Shown: positions 1 to 8,462, numbered from the stretch's first letter. The stretch: DNA of 9,914 nucleotides from an uncultured Prevotella sp. (GCA_905198745.1 CAJKDU010000060.1:1-9914); one strand, 5' to 3'. Notes: a model not told the origin generated them from the sequence alone. Translations and numbers: made by a program.

Positions 1-2580
<2,580 letters not shown>

Positions 2581-2610
2581 AGAACCATACATTCATCAGT
2601 AAATAAGTCA

Positions 2611-2648
2611 GGGGCATATCAGGAAGCAATTCATGGTATGCCCCTTTT
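2611..2648 (+). terminator. Intrinsic terminator after secA
   Basis: GGGGCATATCA (2611-2621) pairs with TGGTATGCCCC (2634-2644). This is an 11-bp stem with one G-T wobble and a 12-nt loop, followed directly by TTTT (2645-2648). It starts 30 nt after the secA stop codon and lies before the deaminase gene, so it should end most secA transcripts. Confidence 0.8.
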
Positions 2649-2679
2649 CTACCTCATCAACCATTAAAGCAAGAAGATT

Positions 2680-3147
2680 ATGACAAACAAGGAATTAATG
2701 CTGAGGGCTATTGCCCTCAGCGAAGAGAGTGTGAGAAAAGGCGGTGGCCCGTTTGGAGCCGTCATAGCCCGCCAGGGCGAAATCATTGCCGAAGCATCCA
2801 ACTGTGTGACCATCGACTGCGACCCCACGGCGCATGCCGAGGTGTCGGTCATCCGCAAGGCAGCCCAGGCTCTCCACACGTTCGATCTGTCGGGCTGCGA
2901 GATATTCACCTCATGCGAGCCCTGCCCCATGTGTTTCGGTGCCATCTACTGGGCACGTCTTGACAAGATATACTATGCCAACGACCGCAAGGATGCCGCT
3001 GCCATAGGCTTCGACGATGACTTCATCTATCAGGAGATCGCCCTCGCTCCCGAAAAGCGCAAGAAGCCCTCCGAGATTCTTCTCCGCACAGAGGCCATGA
3101 AGGCCTTCGAGATGTGGAGCGAGAAAACTGACAAGACGGAATACTAA
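2680..3147 (+). CDS. guaD: Guanine deaminase, GuaD-like (cytidine deaminase fold)
   Basis: This 155-residue cytosolic zinc hydrolase likely converts guanine to xanthine and ammonia in purine salvage. The zinc and catalytic motifs of the cytidine deaminase superfamily are complete: His52 and Glu54 in DPTAHAEVSVIRKA, and Cys82 and Cys85 in SCEPCPMCFGAIYWAR. Features that favour GuaD over the related tRNA adenosine deaminase TadA are the GGPFGAVI motif, the DPTAHAEV context, the GFDDDFIYQEI segment, a C-terminal region ending in EY, and a length close to the roughly 156 residues of B. subtilis GuaD. That comparison is from memory, not an alignment. The ATG at 2680 gives a family-typical N-terminus behind an A-rich leader. 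I see no TAnnTTTG box in 2581-2679, so the promoter is unknown; low read-through from secA is possible. A broader nucleoside deaminase role cannot be excluded. Confidence 0.85.
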   Translation: MTNKELMLRAIALSEESVRKGGGPFGAVIARQGEIIAEASNCVTIDCDPTAHAEVSVIRKAAQALHTFDLSGCEIFTSCEPCPMCFGAIYWARLDKIYYANDRKDAAAIGFDDDFIYQEIALAPEKRKKPSEILLRTEAMKAFEMWSEKTDKTEY

Positions 3148-3163
3148 ACGCCCTGCTCCACTC

Positions 3164-3201
3164 CGCCTGTTTGTGTCGGCAGACGCAAGCAGGCGTATTT
3201 C
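3164..3201 (+). terminator. Intrinsic terminator after the guanine deaminase gene
   Basis: CGCCTGTTTGTGTC (3164-3177) and GACGCAAGCAGGCG (3182-3195) form a 14-bp stem, including two G-T wobbles, closed by the four-base loop GGCA and followed by TATTTC. It starts 17 nt after the stop codon. This is one of the two strongest hairpins in the window. Confidence 0.82.
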
Positions 3202-3203
3202 TG

Positions 3204-3273
3204 AATAGCTGACTGAAAAAGGAATAGCAGGCTCAAAGAAATAGCTGACTGAAAAGGGATAGCAGGCTCAAAG
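3204..3273. repeat. Two tandem copies of a 36-bp unit (tail of repeat copy A)
   Basis: The unit beginning AATAGCTGACTGAAAA and ending AGCAGGCTCAAAG occurs at 3204-3238 and again at 3240-3273. The copies differ only around the A/G run in the middle (one base deleted and one substituted). Read on the minus strand, this array is the distal end of the repeat copy at 3274-3350. Confidence 0.85.
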
Positions 3274-3350
3274 CCCAACTTCTCCATAGCCCAGGGCAAG
3301 CGAAGACACCCTGTGGATAAATAGCATTACGCCCTGCAGAGACAAAAGTA
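3274..3350 (-). repeat. Dispersed repeat, copy A head (minus orientation)
   Basis: Read on the minus strand, this segment has the same order of motifs as the copies at 3375 and 8312: TACTTTTG, TGCAGGGCGT, CAGGGTGTC, GCTTGCCCTGGGCT, then TGGGCTTT. It lies head to head with copy B, so 3329-3350 and 3375-3396 pair over 22 positions (10 bp perfect, 4 poorly matched, 8 bp perfect). It is non-coding and lies between the converging deaminase and ATPase genes. Confidence 0.8.
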
Positions 3351-3374
3351 AAGGTAACCAACTGTGGTTCTGCC

Positions 3375-3463
3375 TACTTTTGCCCTTGCAGGGCGTACGT
3401 TTTAGCCCACGTTACCCGGGGTGTCGCTACGCTTTGCCCTGGGCTGAGTACAGGCTGGGCTTA
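3375..3463 (+). repeat. Dispersed repeat, copy B head (plus orientation)
   Basis: This copy carries the shared motifs TACTTTTG, TGCAGGGCGTACGT, GGTGTCGCTACGC, TTGCCCTGGGCT, then AGTACAGGCTGGGCTT. It closely matches the copy at 8312-8402 by eye. The small open frame that crosses it begins with TTG and is best read as a by-product of the repeat rather than a gene. Confidence 0.85.
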
Positions 3464-3587
3464 CAGCCCGATTGTTGTTTGAGCCAATACAAGTCTTGGC
3501 GACTACATATCATTTGTCATGCTTGCAGCCCGATTGTTTCTATCAATGTAAACCTTGGGGTCGCATACCACTGCCCGTCTTTCTTAC
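3464..3587. repeat. Diverged tandem duplication, period 62 bp (tail of repeat copy B)
   Basis: CAGCCCGATTGTT starts at 3464 and again at 3526. After each occurrence the text stays alignable (CCAATACAAGTCTTGG against TCAATGTAAACCTTGG, then ACTACATATCA against GTCGCATACCA). The two units are therefore an old, diverged duplication. The remaining 3588-3644, up to the ATPase stop codon, holds nothing I can identify. Confidence 0.65.
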
Positions 3588-3644
3588 ACTTGGAATAATC
3601 ATCAACTCCAACCCCTAATGAGCATGATTGAATTAGATGCGTCC

Positions 3645-5213
3645 CTATTCCTCGCTGATTTTCCAGTCCACGATAGTGCGCTGCTTACTGTCGAAGCTGA
3701 TGCCTATCTTCACGAGCCGCTTGCCTTCCGACTGATACGGAAGCATGTAGCCCTTTTCGTCAATCTGTCGCAAAGCCTCATCGGCACTCTTGTCCACTTT
3801 CAGCTCAAACACGTAGACCGTGTCGGGCATGTGCATCACGGCATCTGCACGACCGATGGCACTCTTCACCTCTGTCTTGATGTATATGTTCAGAAAACTG
3901 AACATCAGGTAGAAGATGGTCTGGAAATGTTTCTCCGTATGGTTCTCCAGGTCGTAGGGAATGGTGGCCATATAGGTGCGCATGTGTTCCAGTGCAGCCT
4001 CCATGTCGTTGCGATACACCGCCTTGCAGAATCCCAGCAGAAACGCATCGTTGTCGAGATGGCGAGGATTCACGTAGTGAGGCATCAGCGAATAGAGCAT
4101 GCCGTTGCGCACCTCTGTATTGGGAATGCCCAGAGTGTATTCATGGAACACTGGGTCGTATTTCTTGATGGTCAGGTAACCGCTTTGGTAGAGCAAAGGC
4201 AATGCGTCGGTCATTTCCTCCGGCGAACGGTCGAACGAATCCAACGTCACGTCCTGTCCTTCCAGGGAAGCCAGGTTCACATTGAACCTGTCGAGTTGCT
4301 TCAGCAGGAAAGTCGGCGTTCCGGAGCCAAACCAATAAGGGGCTATCTTCTGTGAGTTCAATGCTTTCACCAAACTGAACGGATTGAATATGTCTTCAGA
4401 CTTTTCGCTGAAATGATAACCATCATAGTAACGCTGCAAGGCCTCCAGTGTCTCGTCGTAGGTTTGGTGGAGCGCCTGAGCCAGTCCCTCTACGTCGGGT
4501 TTCATCACCGTGGTCAGTTCCGTCTTGCTGATGCCACAGATGGCAGAATACTGGTCGAACATGCTGATGTTGTCGAGATTGTTCAGCTCACTGAATATGC
4601 TGAGCTGCGAAAACTTGGTGATGCCCGTGATAAAGCAGAACTCCAGATAGGGGTCGAGCATTTTCAGTGGACTGAAGAAGTTCTGCATGATTTTCCGCAG
4701 TACGCCCAGGTTTTCCTTCTCGTGCACCACGTCGAGCAAGGGGGCGTCATACTCGTCTATGATGACCGCCACCTTCTGTCCGGTCTGCCGGAAAGCGGTC
4801 TTCACCACGTCTGCCATTCTGGTGTTCGGGGTCCCGTTTCGGGGCGTCAACCCGTATTCTTCTTCGTAGGGTTTCAGTATCCAGTCCAGATACTGGTTCA
4901 GAGAGTCGGCATCGAAGTGCTTGGCACCGCTCATGTCGAAGTGAAGCACGGGATGCTTGGCCCATTCCTTTTCGTAGTCTGCTATGGCAAGCCCCTCGAA
5001 GAGGTCCTTCCTGCCCTCGAAATAGGCATGCAGGGTGGAAGCAAAGAGCGACTTGCCGAATCGCCTCGGGCGACTCAGAAACACATACTTCATGCCCTTG
5101 GTGCGGAAGTCTACAATGAATGGCGTCTTGTCCACATACAGGTAATGCCCCTCTCTGATGTTGGAGAAGGTCTGTATTCCTACCGGATATTTGTTGACGA
5201 TTTTACCGAACAT
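3645..5213 (-). CDS. AAA-ATPase_like protein with C-terminal PD-(D/E)XK nuclease-like domain
   Basis: This 522-residue protein matches the architecture of an N-terminal AAA-ATPase_like domain joined to a C-terminal PDDEXK_9 domain (formerly DUF1703). Visible landmarks are the entry motif YLYVDKTPFI (25-33), a P-loop-like RPRRFGKS (48-55), Walker B VAVIIDEYD (148-156), the segment FCFITGITKFSQLSIFSELN (193-211), and the nuclease-like core G454-R-A-D457 followed by E470-L-K472. The D...ExK arrangement suggests an intact metal site. The length is full for the family, which is highly multicopy in Prevotella, Porphyromonas and Bacteroides. Its substrate and physiological role are not established, and nucleic acid cleavage is only inferred from the fold. 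It is probably transcribed alone: 82 nt separate it from the upstream small gene, and repeats lie beyond its 3' end. Confidence 0.9.
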   Translation of the reverse strand: MFGKIVNKYPVGIQTFSNIREGHYLYVDKTPFIVDFRTKGMKYVFLSRPRRFGKSLFASTLHAYFEGRKDLFEGLAIADYEKEWAKHPVLHFDMSGAKHFDADSLNQYLDWILKPYEEEYGLTPRNGTPNTRMADVVKTAFRQTGQKVAVIIDEYDAPLLDVVHEKENLGVLRKIMQNFFSPLKMLDPYLEFCFITGITKFSQLSIFSELNNLDNISMFDQYSAICGISKTELTTVMKPDVEGLAQALHQTYDETLEALQRYYDGYHFSEKSEDIFNPFSLVKALNSQKIAPYWFGSGTPTFLLKQLDRFNVNLASLEGQDVTLDSFDRSPEEMTDALPLLYQSGYLTIKKYDPVFHEYTLGIPNTEVRNGMLYSLMPHYVNPRHLDNDAFLLGFCKAVYRNDMEAALEHMRTYMATIPYDLENHTEKHFQTIFYLMFSFLNIYIKTEVKSAIGRADAVMHMPDTVYVFELKVDKSADEALRQIDEKGYMLPYQSEGKRLVKIGISFDSKQRTIVDWKISEE

Positions 5214-5237
5214 ATTGACTTGCTTTTGTTTGGTTTG

Positions 5238-5245
5238 CTAAGTTA
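5238..5245 (-). promoter_or_regulatory. Possible degenerate -7 box for the ATPase gene
   Basis: On the minus strand this reads TAACTTAG, one base away from the Bacteroidetes -7 consensus TAnnTTTG, and lies 25 nt before the ATPase start. The -7 box of the pseudouridine synthase gene reads TAACTTTG. No -33 TTTG is visible, so support is weak. Confidence 0.3.
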
Positions 5246-5295
5246 CGAAGTTTCCGCCACACAGCCAAGCTTTGCGGGCACAAAATGTGCGGGCA

Positions 5296-5448
5296 TCAAT
5301 TCAGGTAGAAGAAGTAGACGGCTGCCAGCACGGCTGCCACCAGGAGCATGATGACGCTCTTGATCATGCAGCCGGCAATCTTCTTCACCAGGAAGAAGAC
5401 CACGATGAGGGCGATGACGCTGAACAGGGCGTATCCTAAATTTTCCAT
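5296..5448 (-). CDS. Small two-helix membrane protein (50 aa), unknown function
   Basis: The frame begins ATGGAAAATTTAGG at 5448 and ends in TGA at 5296. It encodes 50 residues starting MENLGYALFS. There are two hydrophobic stretches, about residues 5-21 and 31-49, separated by the basic loop VKKIAGCMIK, which suggests a membrane hairpin in the inner membrane. It begins 40 nt after the stop of the pseudouridine synthase gene on the same strand, with no -7 box between, so the two are probably co-transcribed. I do not recognise the family. The clean transmembrane pattern, ATG start and operon position argue for a real gene, although the length is short enough that a chance frame cannot be excluded. 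Confidence 0.68.
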   Translation of the reverse strand: MENLGYALFSVIALIVVFFLVKKIAGCMIKSVIMLLVAAVLAAVYFFYLN

Positions 5449-5488
5449 TTCTTGAGTTTCGTTTTAAGGGTTCTTGTTTGTGTGCCTG

Positions 5489-6379
5489 CTACTTGAACAG
5501 GCGGCGGAACTGTGCAGGTATGGGTGTGTCGAACTCCATGCGCTCGTGGGTGACGGGATGGTAGAAGCAGAGCACGTAGGCATGAAGGCAGAGGCGGTGT
5601 ATGGGGTCGTCGCCGTTGCCATATTTCACGTCGCCGCACACGGGATGGCCCATGTCGGCAGAGTGCACACGGATCTGGTTCTTGCGGCCTGTCTCCAGGC
5701 GGAACTCCACGAGCGAGTGCTCGGTGGTGCGGTCGAGGGTGCAGAAGTGTGTGACGGCATACTTGCCGCCGTTGTCCACGGGCGATGAATAGGTGACGTA
5801 TGCCTTGTTGTCCTTCAGCCAGTTGGCTATGGTGCCCTCGTCGTCTTCCATCTCTCCGCTGAGCACCGCCACATAGCGGCGGTCGTAGACGATGTTGTGC
5901 CAGTCGTGCTCGAGTATTTGCTCTGTCTGCATGTCCTTGGCATAGATCATCAGTCCACTGGTGTCGCGGTCGAGGCGGTGCACCACGTGGGCACGGCACT
6001 TCTGTCGCGACTTGTGGAAGTAGTCGTCGAGCACGGTCTTCACGTTGAGCGACGAGTGGCCGGCAGCCATGGAGAGGATGCCCTCGTTCTTTTCTATCAC
6101 CACGAGATACTGGTCTTCGTAGACTATCTTCACATACTTGCTCTTGAAGGTGTCGTTGCGTTTCGACTTGCTCACGGCTATCTTCATGCCCTGCTTGAGG
6201 GCGAAGTCGAACTGTGTGACCACCTTGCCGTTCACCTTGATGCCGCGGCCCTTGAGGGTGTCCTTCACCTTGTTCTTGCTCTCCTTCAGGTTCTCGAGCA
6301 GGTATTCGAGCAGTGGTGCGTCGTGTTTCACCACCAGCTGGTCGTACTCGCCCTTGCCTGTATAATGTTTTCTTTGCAT
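5489..6379 (-). CDS. RluA-family RNA pseudouridine synthase
   Basis: This 296-residue cytosolic enzyme isomerises uridine to pseudouridine in rRNA or tRNA. The catalytic motif HRLDRDTSG lies at 134-142, with Asp137 as the expected nucleophile, and the second family block LETGRKNQIRVHSADMGHPV lies at 228-247, followed by CGDVKYG. The N-terminal 15-75 region (LLEYLLENL, then GRGIKVNGKVV) resembles an S4 RNA-binding domain, as in RluC and RluD. The length is typical. The exact target position in RNA cannot be read from the sequence, so no symbol is given. The ATG at 6379 follows a perfect TAnnTTTG box closely, implying a leader of about 15 nt. The 50-residue membrane protein follows in the same operon. 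Confidence 0.95.
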   Translation of the reverse strand: MQRKHYTGKGEYDQLVVKHDAPLLEYLLENLKESKNKVKDTLKGRGIKVNGKVVTQFDFALKQGMKIAVSKSKRNDTFKSKYVKIVYEDQYLVVIEKNEGILSMAAGHSSLNVKTVLDDYFHKSRQKCRAHVVHRLDRDTSGLMIYAKDMQTEQILEHDWHNIVYDRRYVAVLSGEMEDDEGTIANWLKDNKAYVTYSSPVDNGGKYAVTHFCTLDRTTEHSLVEFRLETGRKNQIRVHSADMGHPVCGDVKYGNGDDPIHRLCLHAYVLCFYHPVTHERMEFDTPIPAQFRRLFK

Positions 6380-6400
6380 GCTGTTTTCTTGTTTTGCCTA

Positions 6401-6408
6401 CAAAGTTA
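6401..6408 (-). promoter_or_regulatory. -7 promoter box (TAnnTTTG) for the pseudouridine synthase gene
   Basis: The minus strand reads TAACTTTG, an exact match to the Bacteroidetes -7 consensus, 21 nt before the start codon. Transcription would begin near 6394. No clear TTTG at -33 is present. Confidence 0.6.
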
Positions 6409-6431
6409 CTCATTTATTTCGACATACGCAT

Positions 6432-6459
6432 CCTGCCCGGACTGAATTGTTCGGGCAGG
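6432..6459. other. Stable hairpin without a T tract, upstream of the pseudouridine synthase promoter
   Basis: CCTGCCCGGAC (6432-6442) pairs with GTTCGGGCAGG (6449-6459), giving 11 bp with one G-T wobble around the loop TGAATT. Neither side carries a T run, so it is not a typical intrinsic terminator. It lies about 23 bp upstream of the -7 box at 6401-6408 and could be an operator, a boundary or a remnant of the adjacent repeat. Confidence 0.5.
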
Positions 6460-6478
6460 TGCCAATTAGTGGGCGTAT

Positions 6479-6539
6479 AGTCCGACTTCTCCATGCACGA
6501 CTGTTTGCCACCAAACACACCACACAACCGCACAGGGCA
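6479..6539 (+). repeat. Dispersed repeat, copy C (tail only)
   Basis: AGTCCGACTTCTCCATG and the following text to ACCGCACAGGGCA match 8403-8462 almost base for base, with about four differences over 61 nt. The head seen in copies B and D is missing, except perhaps GGGCGTA just before it at 6471-6477. It lies between the terminator at 6574-6615 and the pseudouridine synthase promoter. Confidence 0.85.
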
Positions 6540-6569
6540 ATCCCACCCTATCCTTGGATGGACTACATG

Positions 6570-6615
6570 AAAAGAGCCGGGCACTGCCGCTTCTGTGCGA
6601 CATGGTGCCCGGCTC
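6570..6615 (-). terminator. Intrinsic terminator for the secreted-protein/small-protein operon
   Basis: GAGCCGGGCAC (6574-6584) and GTGCCCGGCTC (6605-6615) are perfect 11-bp inverted repeats around a 20-nt loop. On the minus strand the stem is followed by TTTT (complement of 6570-6573). It begins 30 nt after the stop codon of the 57-residue gene. Confidence 0.85.
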
Positions 6616-6645
6616 CTGATGGGTCTTGATTATGGCCCTCGGCTG

Positions 6646-6819
6646 TTAGATTTCGCCCTCTTCCCCCAAGAAGTTGAATGTGTTAGAGGTAACTTGACTT
6701 CCCTTCACAGCATCTTTGCTGGGAGTGGAATCATAGTTGGCAGGATCACTGGCAGCCATCATGGGCTGACTCTCTATGGTGAGCACGCTGACACGGGGCT
6801 CGATATAGTTCTTCTTCAT
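6646..6819 (-). CDS. Small protein of the MKKNYIEPxVxVL type (57 aa), unknown function
   Basis: The frame starts with ATG at 6819 behind an A-rich leader and ends with TAA at 6646. The 57-residue product begins MKKNYIEPRVSVLTIES and ends FNFLGEEGEI. It has no cysteine, no convincing signal peptide or membrane helix, a small-residue stretch (MMAASDPA, 20-27) and an acidic C-terminus. Short proteins opening with MKK-Y-x-x-P-x-V are common hypothetical proteins in Prevotella and Bacteroides, to my knowledge without an assigned role. It begins 38 nt after the stop of the secreted 362-residue protein and is closed by its own strong terminator, so the two genes very likely form an operon. The conserved-looking start and variable-looking end resemble a leader-core precursor peptide, but no modification enzyme or exporter is nearby, so that reading is speculative. 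Confidence 0.78.
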   Translation of the reverse strand: MKKNYIEPRVSVLTIESQPMMAASDPANYDSTPSKDAVKGSQVTSNTFNFLGEEGEI

Positions 6820-6857
6820 TTTCTCGTTTGTTATTATGTTTTCTTGTTATTGTTTAC

Positions 6858-7946
6858 TTATTTAATCACATACACCTTGCCGTTGTGGATGTAGGCACCA
6901 TGCTGCGGACGCTCTATCTTCTTGCCCTGGAGAGAGTAGTAGGCATCGTCGCCCACGGTCTTCTTGGCGGCGTCGATGGCCTTGATGGCGGTCTCTGTGC
7001 CGAAGGCTATGCTCAGGTAGTTGGCGGCAACCTGTGTGTCGTCTATTTGGATGTAAGCCTTGCCGGCAGGGATGGTCTCGCCGTTCTCGAGGCGTGCGAA
7101 CTGCCCCTTGTTCTGGCTGTTGCAGATGAGTACGTATGTGTTGTCGTTTTCTATCTTGGTTGCGTTGACAGCTGCCTTGAGGGCGTTGCCTGCGAGTTCG
7201 GTGCCGGCTGTTGTGGCAGCCTCCATGGCGTATGTTACTCCAGCTTCACCGCTGAGCACCACGCCCTGTCCTGCGGGCACGATGCCGTCTGCCACCTTGC
7301 TCAGTGTCACCACGTTGCCAGCCTCTGCTGCAGTGTACACGCTGAGACCTTCGGGTGCCTTGCAGGCGGATGGTGCGCAGAATGTGCCCATGCCGGCTGC
7401 GGAAAGTTTGGCAACAGGGTCTACAATAAACCAAACGCCAGGCACAACGCAATCAGCACCTTTATCGCTTGCATCTACTCCTGTTACATCAATTTGGTAT
7501 TTTTCATTTGCATCCAAAGCAATTGACACTTTAGCCGTTTTTGTTGGTTCTGAAGCTACTTTCTCCTTTATGGCTGTTCCACTTGTAGGTGTTGCAGTAA
7601 CTTCTATGTAGCGAGGTTCGGTGCCACTTGAAGTAACTCCATAAGCAACAAATTCTTTAACTCCTGTCACATAAAAAATCAATCGCTTCCTGGTATTTCC
7701 TTTTTTCACTATGACACCATCATACTTAACACTGGAAGATGAAAGCAAATCTTTGGCAAAAACAATGTTTCCAGATTTATTATTAGAACCCGTTACAATG
7801 TCTCCATAGTCAATCCACGCGGCACCACTTCCTACATTAGTTTCAGTCGTCGGAAATATCTCCGTTTTTGTAAATGTCCTATAATCGGCAGAATACCCCT
7901 GCAAGACACACATGGCCAATGCCATTAGCGTAAATAATTTTTTCAT
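6858..7946 (-). CDS. Secreted modular surface protein with Prevotella-type C-terminal cassette
   Basis: This 362-residue protein starts with a Sec signal peptide (MKKLFTLMALAMCVLQGYSA, cleavage probably after residue 20; no lipobox). Residues 21-178 form a mainly beta-type, Ser/Thr/Gly-rich region that I do not recognise. Residues 179-320 follow a pattern familiar from Bacteroidales secreted proteins: GMGTFCAPSA, then VPAGQGVVLSGEAG (223-236), then TIPAGKAYIQI (291-301). The end, YYSLQGKKIERPQHGAYIHNG followed by KVYVIK, resembles the short GxYIxNGKxxxxK tails of these proteins, possibly a type IX secretion sorting signal; that role is inferred. Base composition shifts near 7400-7440, AT-rich over the N-terminal part and GC-rich over the cassette, which suggests a domain join. 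Substrate or ligand is unknown. Confidence 0.85.
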   Translation of the reverse strand: MKKLFTLMALAMCVLQGYSADYRTFTKTEIFPTTETNVGSGAAWIDYGDIVTGSNNKSGNIVFAKDLLSSSSVKYDGVIVKKGNTRKRLIFYVTGVKEFVAYGVTSSGTEPRYIEVTATPTSGTAIKEKVASEPTKTAKVSIALDANEKYQIDVTGVDASDKGADCVVPGVWFIVDPVAKLSAAGMGTFCAPSACKAPEGLSVYTAAEAGNVVTLSKVADGIVPAGQGVVLSGEAGVTYAMEAATTAGTELAGNALKAAVNATKIENDNTYVLICNSQNKGQFARLENGETIPAGKAYIQIDDTQVAANYLSIAFGTETAIKAIDAAKKTVGDDAYYSLQGKKIERPQHGAYIHNGKVYVIK

Positions 7947-8024
7947 TTTGTTTTGTTTTTAAGTATTTTTTATTAAATGTATTCTATATTATATGCTTGT
8001 TGTCCCCAAAGATCAACACGAGAG

Positions 8025-8032
8025 CAAAATTA
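8025..8032 (-). promoter_or_regulatory. -7 promoter box (TAnnTTTG) for the secreted-protein operon
   Basis: The minus strand reads TAATTTTG, matching the Bacteroidetes -7 consensus, 78 nt before the start codon at 7946. The predicted leader of about 70 nt is very AT-rich. No TTTG is present at -33; instead a run of eight C bases on the plus strand (8054-8061) lies just upstream. Confidence 0.5.
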
Positions 8033-8046
8033 CAAATAAATGTCAA

Positions 8047-8311
8047 CGTTTTACCCCCCCCGAAGCTAATATTTGTTAAAACACGTGTTGTTTATTAAAT
8101 ACTTGACATATATCAACTCTTCCGCACACAGCAAGTAGGCAGAAGGCCATGAATAAGAGAGAGGAGACGGCGAAAGGTCTGACGAATGGAGAGGGATGCA
8201 GCGTGAAGTTACAATGACGCATGGAGGGATAACCGTGTTTCCTCCCCAATTGACAATAATCCGTCATTCCATCACGCTCAGCAAGAACAGCTGAAACAGA
8301 GAGGGTTGTTT
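8047..8311. other. Gene-free spacer
   Basis: This stretch holds the C8 run (8054-8061), a 10-bp perfect palindrome AACACGTGTT (8080-8089), and otherwise no recognisable gene, RNA or repeat. The only open frame, 8076-8267 on the minus strand, has no family resemblance, promoter or sensible protein character. Confidence 0.5.
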
Positions 8312-8462
8312 CTACTTTTGCCCCTGCAGGGCGTGCGTATGGACCACACGCTACCCAGGGTGTCGCTGCGCTTGCCCTGGGCTAAGTACAGGCTGGGCTT
8401 TCAGTCCGACTTCTCCATGTACGACTATTTGCCCCAAACACACCACTCAACCGCACAGGGCA
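8312..8462 (+). repeat. Dispersed repeat, copy D (complete head and tail)
   Basis: The head (8312-8402) repeats the motif order of copy B: CTACTTTTGCCC, TGCAGGGCGTGCGT, CAGGGTGTCGCTGCGC, TTGCCCTGGGCT, AGTACAGGCTGGGCTTT. The tail (8403-8462) matches copy C at 6479-6539. It is the most complete copy in the window. The open frame running through it and on across the antisense strand of the phosphatase gene begins with TTG and is not a credible gene. The rest of the gap, 8463-8611, repeats the 9-mer AACCGCACA at 8494 and 8574 and contains a weak 7-bp hairpin (8577-8604) without a T tract. Confidence 0.85.

Noticed and set aside
3204..3273. Possible CRISPR array from two 36-bp units
   Set aside because: The units are directly adjacent without spacers, only two exist, and no cas gene is present.
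3380..3598. Small plus-strand protein of 72 residues
   Set aside because: It starts with TTG and is a translation of repeat copy B and its tail; similarity to the frame at 8306 reflects shared repeat DNA.
3555..5351. Long plus-strand frames (266 and 312 residues) across the ATPase gene
   Set aside because: These are shadows of a well-supported coding frame with intact ATPase and nuclease motifs on the minus strand.
5436..6413. A 325-residue minus-strand frame covering the pseudouridine synthase gene
   Set aside because: It is a shifted frame giving an Arg/Pro/His-rich product; the 296-residue frame carries HRLDRDTSG and the rest of the family motifs.
8076..8267. A 63-residue minus-strand frame with a hydrophobic stretch
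   Set aside because: It is rich in His, Cys, Phe and Arg with no coherent signal or membrane topology, and no promoter or terminator frames it.
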